The notes: generated by a model from the letters alone, not told the origin. A DNA stretch of 39,743 nucleotides from Nanobdellota archaeon (GCA_030647125.1 JAUSKC010000016.1:1-39743), one strand, 5' to 3'. Positions 29,690 to 37,349 are shown, counted from the first letter of the stretch. A program made the numbers and translations.

Positions 29690-30217
29690 ATCGAGCTCTT
29701 TTGTATCTTCATAATTTATTCTGTCAAGAAGTTCCTCAATTTTTTCTTTTATCCCTGCTTTTTCAATAAAATATTCATAAGCTTGAGCTGTTATAACAAA
29801 TCCAGGAGGCACTGGAACTTTTAAGTTGAAGATTTCTGCCAAATTTGCGCCCTTTCCTCCAGCGACGCTTCCAGAGTCCTTATCTAGTTCGGAAAACCAT
29901 TTTACAAAGTCGGGTTTTTTATTAAGGGCTTTGAAGTTTTCAGGGATGGCTTTTCTGCTTGATTCATTAGAAGTATTTTTTGTGTTGAATCTTTCTTTTG
30001 GCTCTTTTAAACTTTCAAGATAGTCATTTAGATTGTCTTTATCGCTGTATTCTTCAACTTGGGCTTGCTTTTTTTGCTCATGGAATTCATCTTCAAGAGT
30101 TTTCCCTATTTTTTTCAGCTCTTTTTGATGAGCAATTGCTTCGTTAATCCTATCTTCTTTTTCCTTTTCATTAATCTCTTTTGCCTTTAGCGCGTCTTTA
30201 AGTATAGAGCCGAACAT
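29687..30217 (-). CDS. ppsA: Phosphoenolpyruvate synthase, N-terminal part with extra N-terminal helix region
   Basis: 176 residues from ATG 30217, with AGAGG about eight bases upstream and a TATA-like ATTTATAAC at about 30255. Residues 1-104 are helical, highly charged (KEINEKEKEDRINEAIAHQK) and not part of normal PEP synthase, which starts at about residue 105: KWFSELDKDSGSVAGGKGAN, then LAEIF and PVPPGFVITAQAYEYF, the ATP-binding start of the enzyme. The frame then stops at TAA 29687-29689, in the linker before VAVRSSAT. Alone it cannot be active. It might work together with the downstream piece if both are made, or the enzyme is lost in this genome, or this is a base error. Confidence 0.8.
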   Translation of the reverse strand: MFGSILKDALKAKEINEKEKEDRINEAIAHQKELKKIGKTLEDEFHEQKKQAQVEEYSDKDNLNDYLESLKEPKERFNTKNTSNESSRKAIPENFKALNKKPDFVKWFSELDKDSGSVAGGKGANLAEIFNLKVPVPPGFVITAQAYEYFIEKAGIKEKIEELLDRINYEDTKELD

Positions 30218-30314
30218 TTTATTTCCTCTTTTAATTTTATGATTTTGGAAAGTTATAAATCTTTCTTGATGACGAAAACAAACAAACTATTTTAAAGTTT
30301 TTTATCTTAGAGTA

Positions 30315-30635
30315 TTATGCAGTATAACTTGCATAAATCTGAAGTTCTTCTTCTCTTTCCGTTTTTGAATATTCTATTAAAAGGTATAGGTCCCTTTCAC
30401 CAACTTTTTCAGTTATCTCCCTAGTTTTGAATTTTGCTTCTGAAGTGTCAACATGATATTTATCTATAAAATATTTGAATAGTTCTGCGTTATTGATTCC
30501 AATTTCTGTAGGATTTCCTTGCATTTCTATTCTGGCGCTCCCGTTTTGTCTAATTATTTGAAATGGAGGAGGGCATGTTGCTATCTGGTTCAATACTCTT
30601 TCAATTGTTTTCTTGTCCAGCCGTTTTCTTTCCAT
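30315..30635 (-). CDS. Small protein of unknown function
   Basis: 106 residues, starting MERKRLDKKTIERVLNQIAT and including FQIIRQNGSARIEMQ, AELFKYFIDKYHVDTSEAKF and EKVGERDLYLLIEYSKTERE. A mixed alpha/beta fold without membrane segments is likely. A minus-strand TATA-like ATCTTTAAAAATC (about 30651-30663) sits some 16-28 bases before the ATG, so it is transcribed on its own. I do not recognise the family. It is divergent from the ArsR operon. Confidence 0.6.
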   Translation of the reverse strand: MERKRLDKKTIERVLNQIATCPPPFQIIRQNGSARIEMQGNPTEIGINNAELFKYFIDKYHVDTSEAKFKTREITEKVGERDLYLLIEYSKTEREEELQIYASYTA

Positions 30636-30796
30636 ATTTGGTTATTTTTTCTTTGATTTTTAAAGATTTATGTTTTTTGTGATAATTAGTTTTAAAAAGA
30701 TATTCTATTCTCGAGCTGTAAATTTAAAGGGAGCTAATCAATATTCCTAATTTTAGCGGGAGAACCTTAACCTAAAGCTAAATTCATAAGATTTAT

Positions 30797-30816
30797 ATAT
30801 TAGAATATTCTAATAT
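30797..30816. promoter_or_regulatory. Perfect 20-bp palindrome, operator of the ArsR operon
   Basis: ATATTAGAAT is followed directly by its exact reverse complement. It overlaps the end of the TATA box (TTTATATAT, 30792-30800) and ends four bases before the ATG at 30821, so a bound dimer would cover the transcription start. ArsR repressors bind such sites next to their own genes and release them when a metal or metalloid binds. Further upstream, TTTAGC (30752-30757) and GCTAAA (30777-30782) could form a weak hairpin of unclear meaning. Confidence 0.75.
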
Positions 30817-30820
30817 TTAC

Positions 30821-31147
30821 ATGAAAGAAGTATATAAGCTTCATGCAGAAATGTGTAAAGTCTTTTCTAATTCAATTAGATTAGAGATTCTAAACCTTTT
30901 AAGAGATAAAGAGATGTCTGTAACAGAACTTATTACAAAAACCAAACTGACACAGGCTAATATTTCTCAACACTTATCTATCATGAAATCTAAAGGAATA
31001 GTCGTATCAAACAGAAACGGAAAGAATATTTATTACAAACTTTCAAATCCTAAAATCATTAAAGCATTTGATATTATTAGAGAGATTTTATCCGAGAGGT
31101 TAGAAATGGATAGAAAATTGTTATTTGTTCAAAGGAGAGAAAAATGA
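30821..31147 (+). CDS. ArsR-family repressor
   Basis: 108 residues with the ArsR winged helix: HAEMCKVFSNSIRLEILNLL, then MSVTELITKTKLTQANISQH (recognition helix around 43-52), LSIMKSKGIVVSNRNGKNIY and YKLSNPKI. Only one Cys (C12) is seen near the N-terminus, and there is no CxCxxC metal motif in the recognition helix region, so the inducer cannot be predicted and need not be a metal. It overlaps the methyltransferase gene by ATGA and is preceded by the 20-bp palindrome. Confidence 0.88.
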   Translation: MKEVYKLHAEMCKVFSNSIRLEILNLLRDKEMSVTELITKTKLTQANISQHLSIMKSKGIVVSNRNGKNIYYKLSNPKIIKAFDIIREILSERLEMDRKLLFVQRREK

Positions 31148-31716
31148 AACTCAAAGAGAGCGGTATGCCAGAAGAAAACATGTGGAAAGAATTTTTTAAA
31201 CCAGATAAAATTCTTAAGAAACTTGGTTTAAACACCGACGTAGAAAATGCAGCAGATTTGGGTTGCGGGTATGGAACTTTTTCAATCCCCGCTGCAAAAA
31301 TAGTCCGAGGAAAAGTTTTTGCAATTGATATAGAGTCAGAAATGGTTAAAGAAACAGAAAGAAAAGCAAGAGAAAATAACTTAAGCAATGTAGAAACTAT
31401 ACTTCGCGATTTTGTGTTAAAAGGTTCTGGTTTAAAAGATGAAAGTGTGAATTATGCTATGGTTTTCAATATTTTATATACTAATGGAAGACCTGAGAAA
31501 TTACTCAAAGAAGCTTACAGAATACTAAAACCTGGTGGGAAAGTTGGGATTATCCATTGGAATTACGATTCCGCAACACCAAGAGGACCACCAATGGAAA
31601 TTAGACCAAAACCAGAGCAATGCATTAAGTGGGCAGAATCTGTGGGATTTAAATTACAACAAAGATATGACTTGAAACCATATCATTATGGTATCGTAAT
31701 GGAGAAAAGAAAATGA
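31144..31716 (+). CDS. Class I SAM-dependent methyltransferase
   Basis: 190 residues. Motif I is ADLGCGYGTF (37-46), with VFAIDIESEMV (acidic motif II Asp) and ILKPGGKVGIIHWNYD (motif post-III). It lacks the C-terminal cysteines of ArsM arsenite methyltransferases, so that identity is not supported. Position between an ArsR repressor and DUF302 still points to detoxification. ATGA overlaps at both ends give a tightly coupled operon, and GGAGAG precedes its start. Confidence 0.82.
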   Translation: MKLKESGMPEENMWKEFFKPDKILKKLGLNTDVENAADLGCGYGTFSIPAAKIVRGKVFAIDIESEMVKETERKARENNLSNVETILRDFVLKGSGLKDESVNYAMVFNILYTNGRPEKLLKEAYRILKPGGKVGIIHWNYDSATPRGPPMEIRPKPEQCIKWAESVGFKLQQRYDLKPYHYGIVMEKRK

Positions 31717-31928
31717 GAGATAATAATAACTTAATCATTGGAATAGTAATTGCTGTAGCTGTGTTCTTACTTTTTGGAATGTTTGGTTTTGGAGGCATGA
31801 TGGGAAATTGGGGCTATGGTTTCGGAGGAATGTGGATATTTGGATTCTTATTCATGACTCTAATTTTAGTAGCTCTTGTTTTATTTATCTTATGGTTAGT
31901 TAAACAATTGCAAGAGGGTAAAGAATGA
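31713..31928 (+). CDS. Small two-helix membrane protein with Gly/Met-rich loop
   Basis: 71 residues. A first membrane helix at about 7-24 (IIGIVIAVAVFLLFGMFGF), a Gly/Met/Trp/Tyr-rich loop (GGMMGNWGYGFGGMW), then a second helix (IFGFLFMTLILVALVLFILW) and a short basic/acidic C-terminus KQLQEGKE. Methionines in the loop could bind soft metals such as copper; this is inferred only. It overlaps both neighbours by ATGA, so it belongs to the ArsR operon. Confidence 0.75.
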   Translation: MRDNNNLIIGIVIAVAVFLLFGMFGFGGMMGNWGYGFGGMWIFGFLFMTLILVALVLFILWLVKQLQEGKE

Positions 31929-32314
31929 AAATAGAAGATTTTGCATATATTGTTGAGACTGAAAAGAGTTTCGATGAAGCAGTTGTTTCAGTGCTAAAAG
32001 CAGTTGAACAGAAAGGCTGGGCTTTGTTTCAGATTTATGATATAAAAGAGAGATTAGCAGCAAAAGGATTTGAGCAGAAACCCTTAAAAATTATTGAGAT
32101 TTGTTCTGGAAAACATGCTAATCTATTCTTGAATAAGAATAAATTAATCTCTCTTTGTATGCCTTGCAAAATCAATGTTTTGGAAGAAGATGGAAAAGTA
32201 AAAATAATAGGAATGAACCCATTAATAATCTCTCAGTTCTTTCCAGAGATAAGCAAACAAGAAGCTGAAGAAGTAGAGAAAGATATTAAAGAAATTGTTG
32301 ATAATGCTAAGTAA
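31925..32314 (+). CDS. DUF302-family protein
   Basis: 129 residues matching the DUF302 pattern: SFDEAVVSVLKAVEQKGWAL, then KIIEICSGKHANLFLN and LISLCMPCKINVLEEDGKVK. C60, C78 and C81 lie in the usual core. DUF302 proteins are small alpha/beta proteins of unclear function, often next to metal or redox-stress genes. It is the fourth and last complete gene of the ArsR operon (ATGA overlap upstream). Confidence 0.82.
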   Translation: MKIEDFAYIVETEKSFDEAVVSVLKAVEQKGWALFQIYDIKERLAAKGFEQKPLKIIEICSGKHANLFLNKNKLISLCMPCKINVLEEDGKVKIIGMNPLIISQFFPEISKQEAEEVEKDIKEIVDNAK

Positions 32315-32324
32315 AAAGATGTAA

Positions 32325-32483
32325 AATATTCAAAAGTTAATTGATGAACTTGTAAGAGGATATACACAGAGTAAATATGATAAAGAATATCTGAAAGAGA
32401 GAATAAATGAAGTTAAAGATATTGTAAGGGTTACGATTGTTGTTGGCTCGCGCAAACAATATGAACTTTTTAATTTTGAATAA
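32325..32483 (+). pseudogene. Orphan reading frame without a start codon
   Basis: 52 sense codons end at TAA 32481-32483, giving a plausible protein (IQKLIDELVRGYTQSKYDKE, then INEVKDIVRVTIVVGSRKQY). No usual start codon occurs in it; the codons just before are ATG TAA, so a gene starting at ATG 32319 would stop after one residue. It directly follows DUF302 by four bases. A single base change would restore a 54-residue gene. It may be a broken gene or a fragment; no family was recognised. Confidence 0.35.
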
Positions 32484-32577
32484 TTGTTATTCATTAAATT
32501 TATAATAACTGGGAACAAAAGTCTCCCATAGTGTTTTATAGAAAGTTATTTAAGCTATTTATTATCTTTATATAAAA

Positions 32578-34227
32578 ATGAATAGCGAAGATTTTAAGGA
32601 AGTAGAAAATTCTTCGGGCCGTTCTAAGTGGATTCTATTTCTAATTGGGGCTATTGTTTTAGTAGTTCTTTTAGTAGGGGCTTATTTTATATTTCAAGGT
32701 TTTCCAAAATCTTCTAATTCAACTCTTTCCGGCAAAATGATTGCCAAATTTTCTGGGGAGTATGGTATAGAAGGAAATTTTCTGATAAATCCAAATATGG
32801 AAAAGGCATACGTGCAATTACGGACTCGGGAATACCCTTATACTGAAGTAATCGTAGATGACTGTAAGGTTTGTGATAAAGTGGACAAAATTACAAAATT
32901 GCGATTTAGTGAAGAAGGTAATTCTTGGATTGCAGTTGGAATCAAAAGTGGTGAAGAATACATAATATTTAATGACAAATTATATGGTCCATACTCTAAA
33001 GTTGATTATGAGTTTACAGAACCTCTTATTAGTAAAGATGGAAAAAATTTTGCCTATTCTGTGATAACTGAAGATTCTATATATGTATACTTGAATGGAG
33101 AAGAATATGCTGTTCATGATAAAAGAGAGGATCCCTATCCGCATGTTGGGGGGCTTACGTTTAGTCCAGATGGAAGCAGATTAGCTTATGAAGTGACATT
33201 TCCAAATAAAAAAGAAAGCTTTGCAGTAATAGATGGTAAAGAACAGGATACCGTCTTTTCAATAAGTTTCATCACATTTAGTCCGGATAGCAAGCATATT
33301 GCTTATTTTGAAGAGAAACAATTTAGCGGAAGAAATTCTTATGTAGTATTTGATGGTCAAAAGCAGAAGTCCTACTCTAAAATTGAGGATAATCTATTAG
33401 ATAATTTAGGAAATCCTATTTTCTTTAGTCCTGATAGTAGTAAACTTGTTTACATTGGAGTAGATATGGATCAAAATTTGGAAGAAACTTCATATTTAGT
33501 AATAAATGGTGAAGAAACACGAAGTTTTGAAAGGATTTCTTTGATTGAGTTTAGTAGCAATAATAAAATTGCATATGTTGCTCAAACTTCTCCAGCTGAA
33601 CTGGATATTGTGGAAGAAGGAGGTACTTGGAGAAGTACACAAGTAGGAAATACAAAGGAATCCTTGTATGTTGAAAATGAACTTATAGATGAAGTTGAGG
33701 TAATGAGTTTATTTGGGATAACCGAATTTGTTTTTGATGAAAGTGGTAAAAAATATGGATATGTGGTAGCTCCTAATAGACAAGAAAATTATGCTGTAAT
33801 TAATGGAAAAAAGGGTCCAATATACACTTATATCTCTAATATTAAATTTAGTCGGGATGGAACTAGATATGCTTATTATGCGATGAAAGATAATGAGGTA
33901 TATATTATTATAGATGGAGAAGAACATAAAGCTTATTATCCTACAAGACCTTTTGTTTTTAGTAGAGATAGTAATCATATCGCATACTGGGCTGGGACTT
34001 TTAATTCAAATGACATAGAGCAAGGTAAAATCGGGCAATCATATGTGGTTTTAGATGGAAATTCTAAAGAATCATATGATGATTTATTTCCTTTAATTAC
34101 TGAAGCATATGGAATGGGACACCCCTTATATACTCAGAATTTAAAATTCACAGATGATAATAAATATCTCAAATATAATGCTAGAATAGGAAATGAATTG
34201 TGGTTGATGGTTGAACCAATTAAATAA
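32578..34227 (+). CDS. Membrane-anchored beta-propeller protein
   Basis: 549 residues. A membrane helix lies at 18-40 (WILFLIGAIVLVVLLVGAYF), with a short cytoplasmic acidic N-terminus. The outside part carries repeated TolB/WD40-like blades with the signature FSPDG/S-x-[RK]-[LI]-[AV]-Y: FSPDGSRLAYEV, FSPDSKHIAYFE, FSPDSSKLVYIG, FSRDGTRYAYYA and FSRDSNHIAYWA; each is followed by a strand ending in (V)-[IVF]-x-[DNG]-G-[KE]. An extracellular six- to eight-bladed propeller is likely, probably for protein or sugar binding. No catalytic residues can be named. Confidence 0.78.
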   Translation: MNSEDFKEVENSSGRSKWILFLIGAIVLVVLLVGAYFIFQGFPKSSNSTLSGKMIAKFSGEYGIEGNFLINPNMEKAYVQLRTREYPYTEVIVDDCKVCDKVDKITKLRFSEEGNSWIAVGIKSGEEYIIFNDKLYGPYSKVDYEFTEPLISKDGKNFAYSVITEDSIYVYLNGEEYAVHDKREDPYPHVGGLTFSPDGSRLAYEVTFPNKKESFAVIDGKEQDTVFSISFITFSPDSKHIAYFEEKQFSGRNSYVVFDGQKQKSYSKIEDNLLDNLGNPIFFSPDSSKLVYIGVDMDQNLEETSYLVINGEETRSFERISLIEFSSNNKIAYVAQTSPAELDIVEEGGTWRSTQVGNTKESLYVENELIDEVEVMSLFGITEFVFDESGKKYGYVVAPNRQENYAVINGKKGPIYTYISNIKFSRDGTRYAYYAMKDNEVYIIIDGEEHKAYYPTRPFVFSRDSNHIAYWAGTFNSNDIEQGKIGQSYVVLDGNSKESYDDLFPLITEAYGMGHPLYTQNLKFTDDNKYLKYNARIGNELWLMVEPIK

Positions 34228-34330
34228 TCATTCTTTTCTAGAGATTATTATGGGAACAATATTTCACACATTATAAATAGTACTCTCAAACCAGGCTTAA
34301 ATTTATAAATGTTTAATATATTCTCTTGTT

Positions 34331-34891
34331 ATGGTAGCAGTTCTGATATGGGTGGTTCTTGCAGTAATCTTGGTAGTTGCAATTGCATTCATTTACTATT
34401 ATAATAGATTTAATTTGCTTGGGAATAGAATTGATAATTCTTTATCGCAGATAGATGTTCAGCTTAAACGTCGGTCGGATTTGATTCCGAATTTAATTGA
34501 GACGGTGAAAGGTTTCGCGAAACATGAAAAGGGCATTATGGCTGACGTGACAAAGGCGAGAAAGGCCTTGGTTGGCGCGAAAGATATTTCTTCAAAAGTT
34601 AAGGCAGGAGACGCATTGCAGAGTGTTTTAGGAAGATTGTTCGCTATCGCCGAAAATTATCCTAATTTGAAGGCAAACGAGAATTTCTTGGAGTTGCAAA
34701 GAGAATTATCAGCAACTGAAGATAGAGTTGCTTACGCGCGTCAGAATTATAACGACAGCATTCTTGATTACAATAATTTGTGCAAGACATTCCCAGGAAG
34801 CATGTTTGCAGGAATTTACGGAAAACAAGTTCGTGAGTATTTGCAAATTGCTGAGGGTGAAAAGAAAGTTGTGAAAGTTGATTTTGAGTAG
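34331..34891 (+). CDS. lemA: LemA-family protein
   Basis: 186 residues, the normal size. A membrane helix at about 4-24 is followed by YYNRFNLLGNRIDNSLSQID, VQLKRRSDLIPNLIETVKGF and NLKANENFLELQRELSATED, then RVAYARQNYNDSILDYNNLC, all hallmarks of LemA, a one-pass protein with a long helical outer or cytoplasmic part. It is linked with the HtpX protease encoded 0.7 kb downstream, as in many genomes. TATA-like ATTTATAAATG lies about 20-30 bases before its ATG. Confidence 0.9.
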   Translation: MVAVLIWVVLAVILVVAIAFIYYYNRFNLLGNRIDNSLSQIDVQLKRRSDLIPNLIETVKGFAKHEKGIMADVTKARKALVGAKDISSKVKAGDALQSVLGRLFAIAENYPNLKANENFLELQRELSATEDRVAYARQNYNDSILDYNNLCKTFPGSMFAGIYGKQVREYLQIAEGEKKVVKVDFE

Positions 34892-34927
34892 ATAAATTCT
34901 TATAAATGAGTTATTTTTTGGTTATTT

Positions 34928-35548
34928 ATGAATAGAGATTACAAAGCCGAAACTCTGGAAACTTACAATTCTATCTCACAAGTTTTTGATAGGAAATTTG
35001 AAGAGCATTTTTATGTGTATTGTTTGGATCTTGCCGATGATTTTTTGGCTTCTTTAAATGGAAGGAGAATTCTTGATTTGGGAAGCGGTTCCGGAATTGC
35101 ATCCGAATATTTTTTGAGAAAGGGATACTCTCCTTTGTGTTTTGATAATTCTGAAGGGATGTTAGAGTTATGCAATCAAAAAGGATTAGTAACTTGTAAG
35201 GGAGATATAGAAGAATTGGACTTACCCGAGCTTTTTGACGGTATTTGGGCTTATGCTTCTTTGTTACATATTCCAAAGAAAAATCTTATTTCTGTTATTG
35301 AACGAGTAAGGTCTCATTTAAATCCATTTGGAAAAGTTGCTATCTCTTTGAAAGAAGGCGAGGGAGAAGGTTTTGTGAAGACAAAAAATCATCCTGAAAG
35401 TGAACGCTATTTTGCTTATTATAAAGATGAGGAAGTAAGGGAATTATTTTCTGATTTTCATTTGCTTAGTTCGTCTAAAACTTCACGGGTTAAATCTGAT
35501 GGCGGGAGTGTTTTTTTAAATTATTTATTCGGTGTTAAGATTCATTAA
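34928..35548 (+). CDS. Class I SAM-dependent methyltransferase
   Basis: 206 residues. Motif I is RILDLGSGSGIAS (47-59), followed by PLCFDNSEGMLELC (acidic loop) and GIWAYASLLHIPKKNLISVI (the D-x-h-x-h-x3-h-x-H-h region of UbiE-like enzymes). It resembles Ubiquinone/Menaquinone-type or small-molecule methylases; the substrate is unknown. It sits between lemA and htpX but has its own TATA-like CTTATAAATG (about 34898-34907), so it may be an independent insert in a conserved pair. Confidence 0.85.
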   Translation: MNRDYKAETLETYNSISQVFDRKFEEHFYVYCLDLADDFLASLNGRRILDLGSGSGIASEYFLRKGYSPLCFDNSEGMLELCNQKGLVTCKGDIEELDLPELFDGIWAYASLLHIPKKNLISVIERVRSHLNPFGKVAISLKEGEGEGFVKTKNHPESERYFAYYKDEEVRELFSDFHLLSSSKTSRVKSDGGSVFLNYLFGVKIH

Positions 35549-35578
35549 TCTTAAATACTTATTTCTTTTTTCTTTAAT

Positions 35579-36466
35579 ATGAAAGGAAGAGTTCATGTTG
35601 ATTTCAGGGATGAGATTTCAAGGAATAAATGGAAGTCGGTGTTTTTGATAGCAACGATAGTAATTGTTTTTGCAGCATTAGGGTGGGTTGTTGCAATGGT
35701 TTACGATCCGTCGCTGTTTTTTATCATTATGAGCATTTCAATAGTTATTTCAATTCTTTACACTTTGTTTGGATATTATAATTCTGATAAAATTGCTGTG
35801 GCTTCGGTAAATGCTAAGCCCGCGTCGAGGCAAGTCCATAGACAATTTTACAGCTCTGTTGAAAGCTTGACTGTTGCTTCCGGGTTGCCTATGCCTCGGT
35901 TGTATGTGATGAACTCAGGAGAGATAAATGCGTTTGCTTCGGGCCGAGATCCGAAACATGCAGTTGTTTGCGTTACAACTGGCGCTTTGGAAAAACTTGA
36001 CAAGTATGAATTAGAAGGGGTTTTAGCGCATGAGATGTCTCATATTGCTGGCTATGATATAAGATTTACAACTTTGGCGGCTGTACTTGTAGGAATGGTT
36101 GCAATTTTTTCTGAAATATTCTTAAGAAGTTTGTGGATGAGTGGAGATAGAGAAGAAAAGAGTGGGGCAATTCTTATTGTGATAGGAGTTTTATTAGCAA
36201 TTTTGGCGCCGATTGCAGTTCAACTTGTTCAGCTTGCTATTTCGCGGAAGAGGGAGTATGCTGCCGACGCGTCGGCTGTTAAATTTACAAGATATCCTCA
36301 AGGATTAATTAAAGCGCTGAAGAAAATTAGAGATGATAGTTCAATTGTTAAAGTCAATCCGATAAAAAATAAAGTTGTTTCGTCTTTGCTTTTTGTTTCT
36401 CCGTCGGAATTATTAAGCACTCATCCTGCTATCAGCAAGAGAATTGATATTTTAGAAAGGATGTAA
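35579..36466 (+). CDS. htpX: HtpX-family M48 membrane zinc protease
   Basis: 295 residues, normal for HtpX. Membrane helices at about 20-40 and 45-66 precede the catalytic part; the zinc site is HEMSH (151-155) with the third ligand E226 in SRKREYAADASAV, and two more membrane helices lie at 163-185 and 196-220. HtpX clears misfolded membrane proteins, with the active site on the cytoplasmic face. A TATA-like CTTAAATACT precedes the ATG by about 20-29 bases. Confidence 0.92.
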   Translation: MKGRVHVDFRDEISRNKWKSVFLIATIVIVFAALGWVVAMVYDPSLFFIIMSISIVISILYTLFGYYNSDKIAVASVNAKPASRQVHRQFYSSVESLTVASGLPMPRLYVMNSGEINAFASGRDPKHAVVCVTTGALEKLDKYELEGVLAHEMSHIAGYDIRFTTLAAVLVGMVAIFSEIFLRSLWMSGDREEKSGAILIVIGVLLAILAPIAVQLVQLAISRKREYAADASAVKFTRYPQGLIKALKKIRDDSSIVKVNPIKNKVVSSLLFVSPSELLSTHPAISKRIDILERM

Positions 36467-36507
36467 TAACATACAAATCTTTTTAAAAAGTAAGCAAATT
36501 GTTTTTT

Positions 36508-36852
36508 ATGGTAAGAACTTGTGAAGTTTTTGTTACAGAAGATTTATCAAATCAAGATAGTCAATTTACTAGACAATATGGTGCGCTAGTTAGAGAATCT
36601 TTTAAATCACCATTCACTTCTTTTATTAACAAACCACGATTCACTTCTTTTACTAGCAGCAATATAGAAAGTTTGGCTGCAAATGTTTCTCAACTTTATG
36701 GGAATAATGATCTTGGTAAAATAACTACTTTATCTGCGCCTTATGTTGAGGAAGGTTGGGGATATTTTCCAGTATCAGAAAATGAATTTAGAGAATTTTA
36801 TAAAAAGTTACCTCCTATGAAATCAGAAATATTAGTGGGCCATAGGACTTAA
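36508..36852 (+). CDS. Unknown 114-residue protein
   Basis: Start chosen at ATG 36508; a TTG nine bases earlier is weaker. The protein begins MVRTCEVFVTEDLSNQDSQF and contains SPFTSFINKPRFTSFTSSN and YVEEGWGYFPVSENEFREFY, without membrane segments or recognised motifs. A T-A-rich promoter-like CTTTTTAAAAAG (about 36479-36490) lies upstream. It could be a small soluble regulator. Moderate certainty that it is a real gene. Confidence 0.5.
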   Translation: MVRTCEVFVTEDLSNQDSQFTRQYGALVRESFKSPFTSFINKPRFTSFTSSNIESLAANVSQLYGNNDLGKITTLSAPYVEEGWGYFPVSENEFREFYKKLPPMKSEILVGHRT

Positions 36853-36936
36853 AATTATTTTTATAATTTTTGTAAGTTAAAATCTTTTAAAAAATAAATT
36901 TTATCGTTGGGAAATTTATTTTTGTTCATATTTAAC

Positions 36937-37042
36937 CTAAGTGCACAATCGGCCGGTGAAACTAAAGAAAGGATCGAAAAATCACGATTTCCGATACTTA
37001 GCTCAAAGCAAGTTTTCGGAACGAGAAAAAATTGCGCGGAGC
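36937..37042. ncRNA. Candidate structured RNA: two adjacent stem-loops in a GC-rich island
   Basis: This stretch is clearly richer in G and C than the AT-rich gaps around it. Stem A pairs CTAAGT (36937-36942) with ACTTAG (36996-37001) and ATCGG (36948-36952) with CCGAT (36991-36995), leaving a five-base bulge. Stem B pairs GCTC (37001-37004) with GAGC (37039-37042), GCAA (37008-37011) with TTGC (37032-37035), and TTTTC (37013-37017) with GAAAA (37025-37029), closing the loop GGAACGA. The strand is unsure: the minus strand has a perfect box A (TTTATATA) at about 37046-37053, but its start would fall inside stem B; the plus strand has only weak promoter-like sequence. No C/D or H/ACA boxes were found. 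Confidence 0.4.
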
Positions 37043-37085
37043 AAGTATATAAAAATAAAAAAGATAAAAAAATTGATTGTTCAAT

Positions 37086-37211
37086 TTATTCTGAACTGAT
37101 TTCTGAAGACTCGCTTGTTTCCTCGCCACTATCGGCAGAGGAAGACTCATCAGAGTTATCTGCTTCTTCTTTGTTTTCAGAAGCTTCTTCTTTTTTCTTT
37201 TCTTCTTCCAT
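37086..37211 (-). CDS. Tiny acidic protein (41 residues)
   Basis: ATG at 37211 with GAGGT five bases upstream, stop TAA at 37086. The protein is almost only Glu, Ser, Asp, Lys and Ala: EEEKKKEEASENKEEADNSD, then SGEETSESSEISSE. It is surely disordered and strongly acidic. The ribosome site and TATA-like CTTTTAAAT farther upstream support a real gene. Acidic tails of this type often belong to nucleic-acid- or ribosome-binding partners; function unknown. A long plus-strand frame across it is its shadow. Confidence 0.6.
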   Translation of the reverse strand: MEEEKKKEEASENKEEADNSDESSSADSGEETSESSEISSE

Positions 37212-37335
37212 TTTTACCTCATTTTTAATTAAGGTGCTAAAAAATTTAGCATTTAAAAGTTTTTGTAACTCCTATAATTGAAACAAATTTTTGTCCTAAA
37301 AACCTTTAAAAACTATTTTTCTCATTCAACCTTAA

Positions 37336-37349
37336 GCCCCGTTAGTATA
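37336..37349 (+). repeat. Partial duplicate of the tRNA-Glu 5' end
   Basis: GCCCCGTTAGTATA is identical to the first 14 bases of the tRNA gene at 37410, 74 bases downstream. A TATA-like CTTTAAAAAC (about 37304-37313) lies about 25 bases before this copy, the place expected for a tRNA promoter, whereas the complete tRNA has only weak TATA-like sequence. After the 14 bases the sequences diverge, though a hairpin (AATCTC-TTT-GAGATT) follows. Confidence 0.75.

Noticed and set aside
31144-31716. ArsM arsenite methyltransferase
   Set aside because: The conserved cysteines needed for arsenic binding are not present; only a general methyltransferase call is supported.
36907-37281. Plus-strand frame of 124 residues
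   Set aside because: It spans the structured island and the antisense of the 41-residue acidic gene, which has a proper ribosome site; the protein sequence is incoherent.
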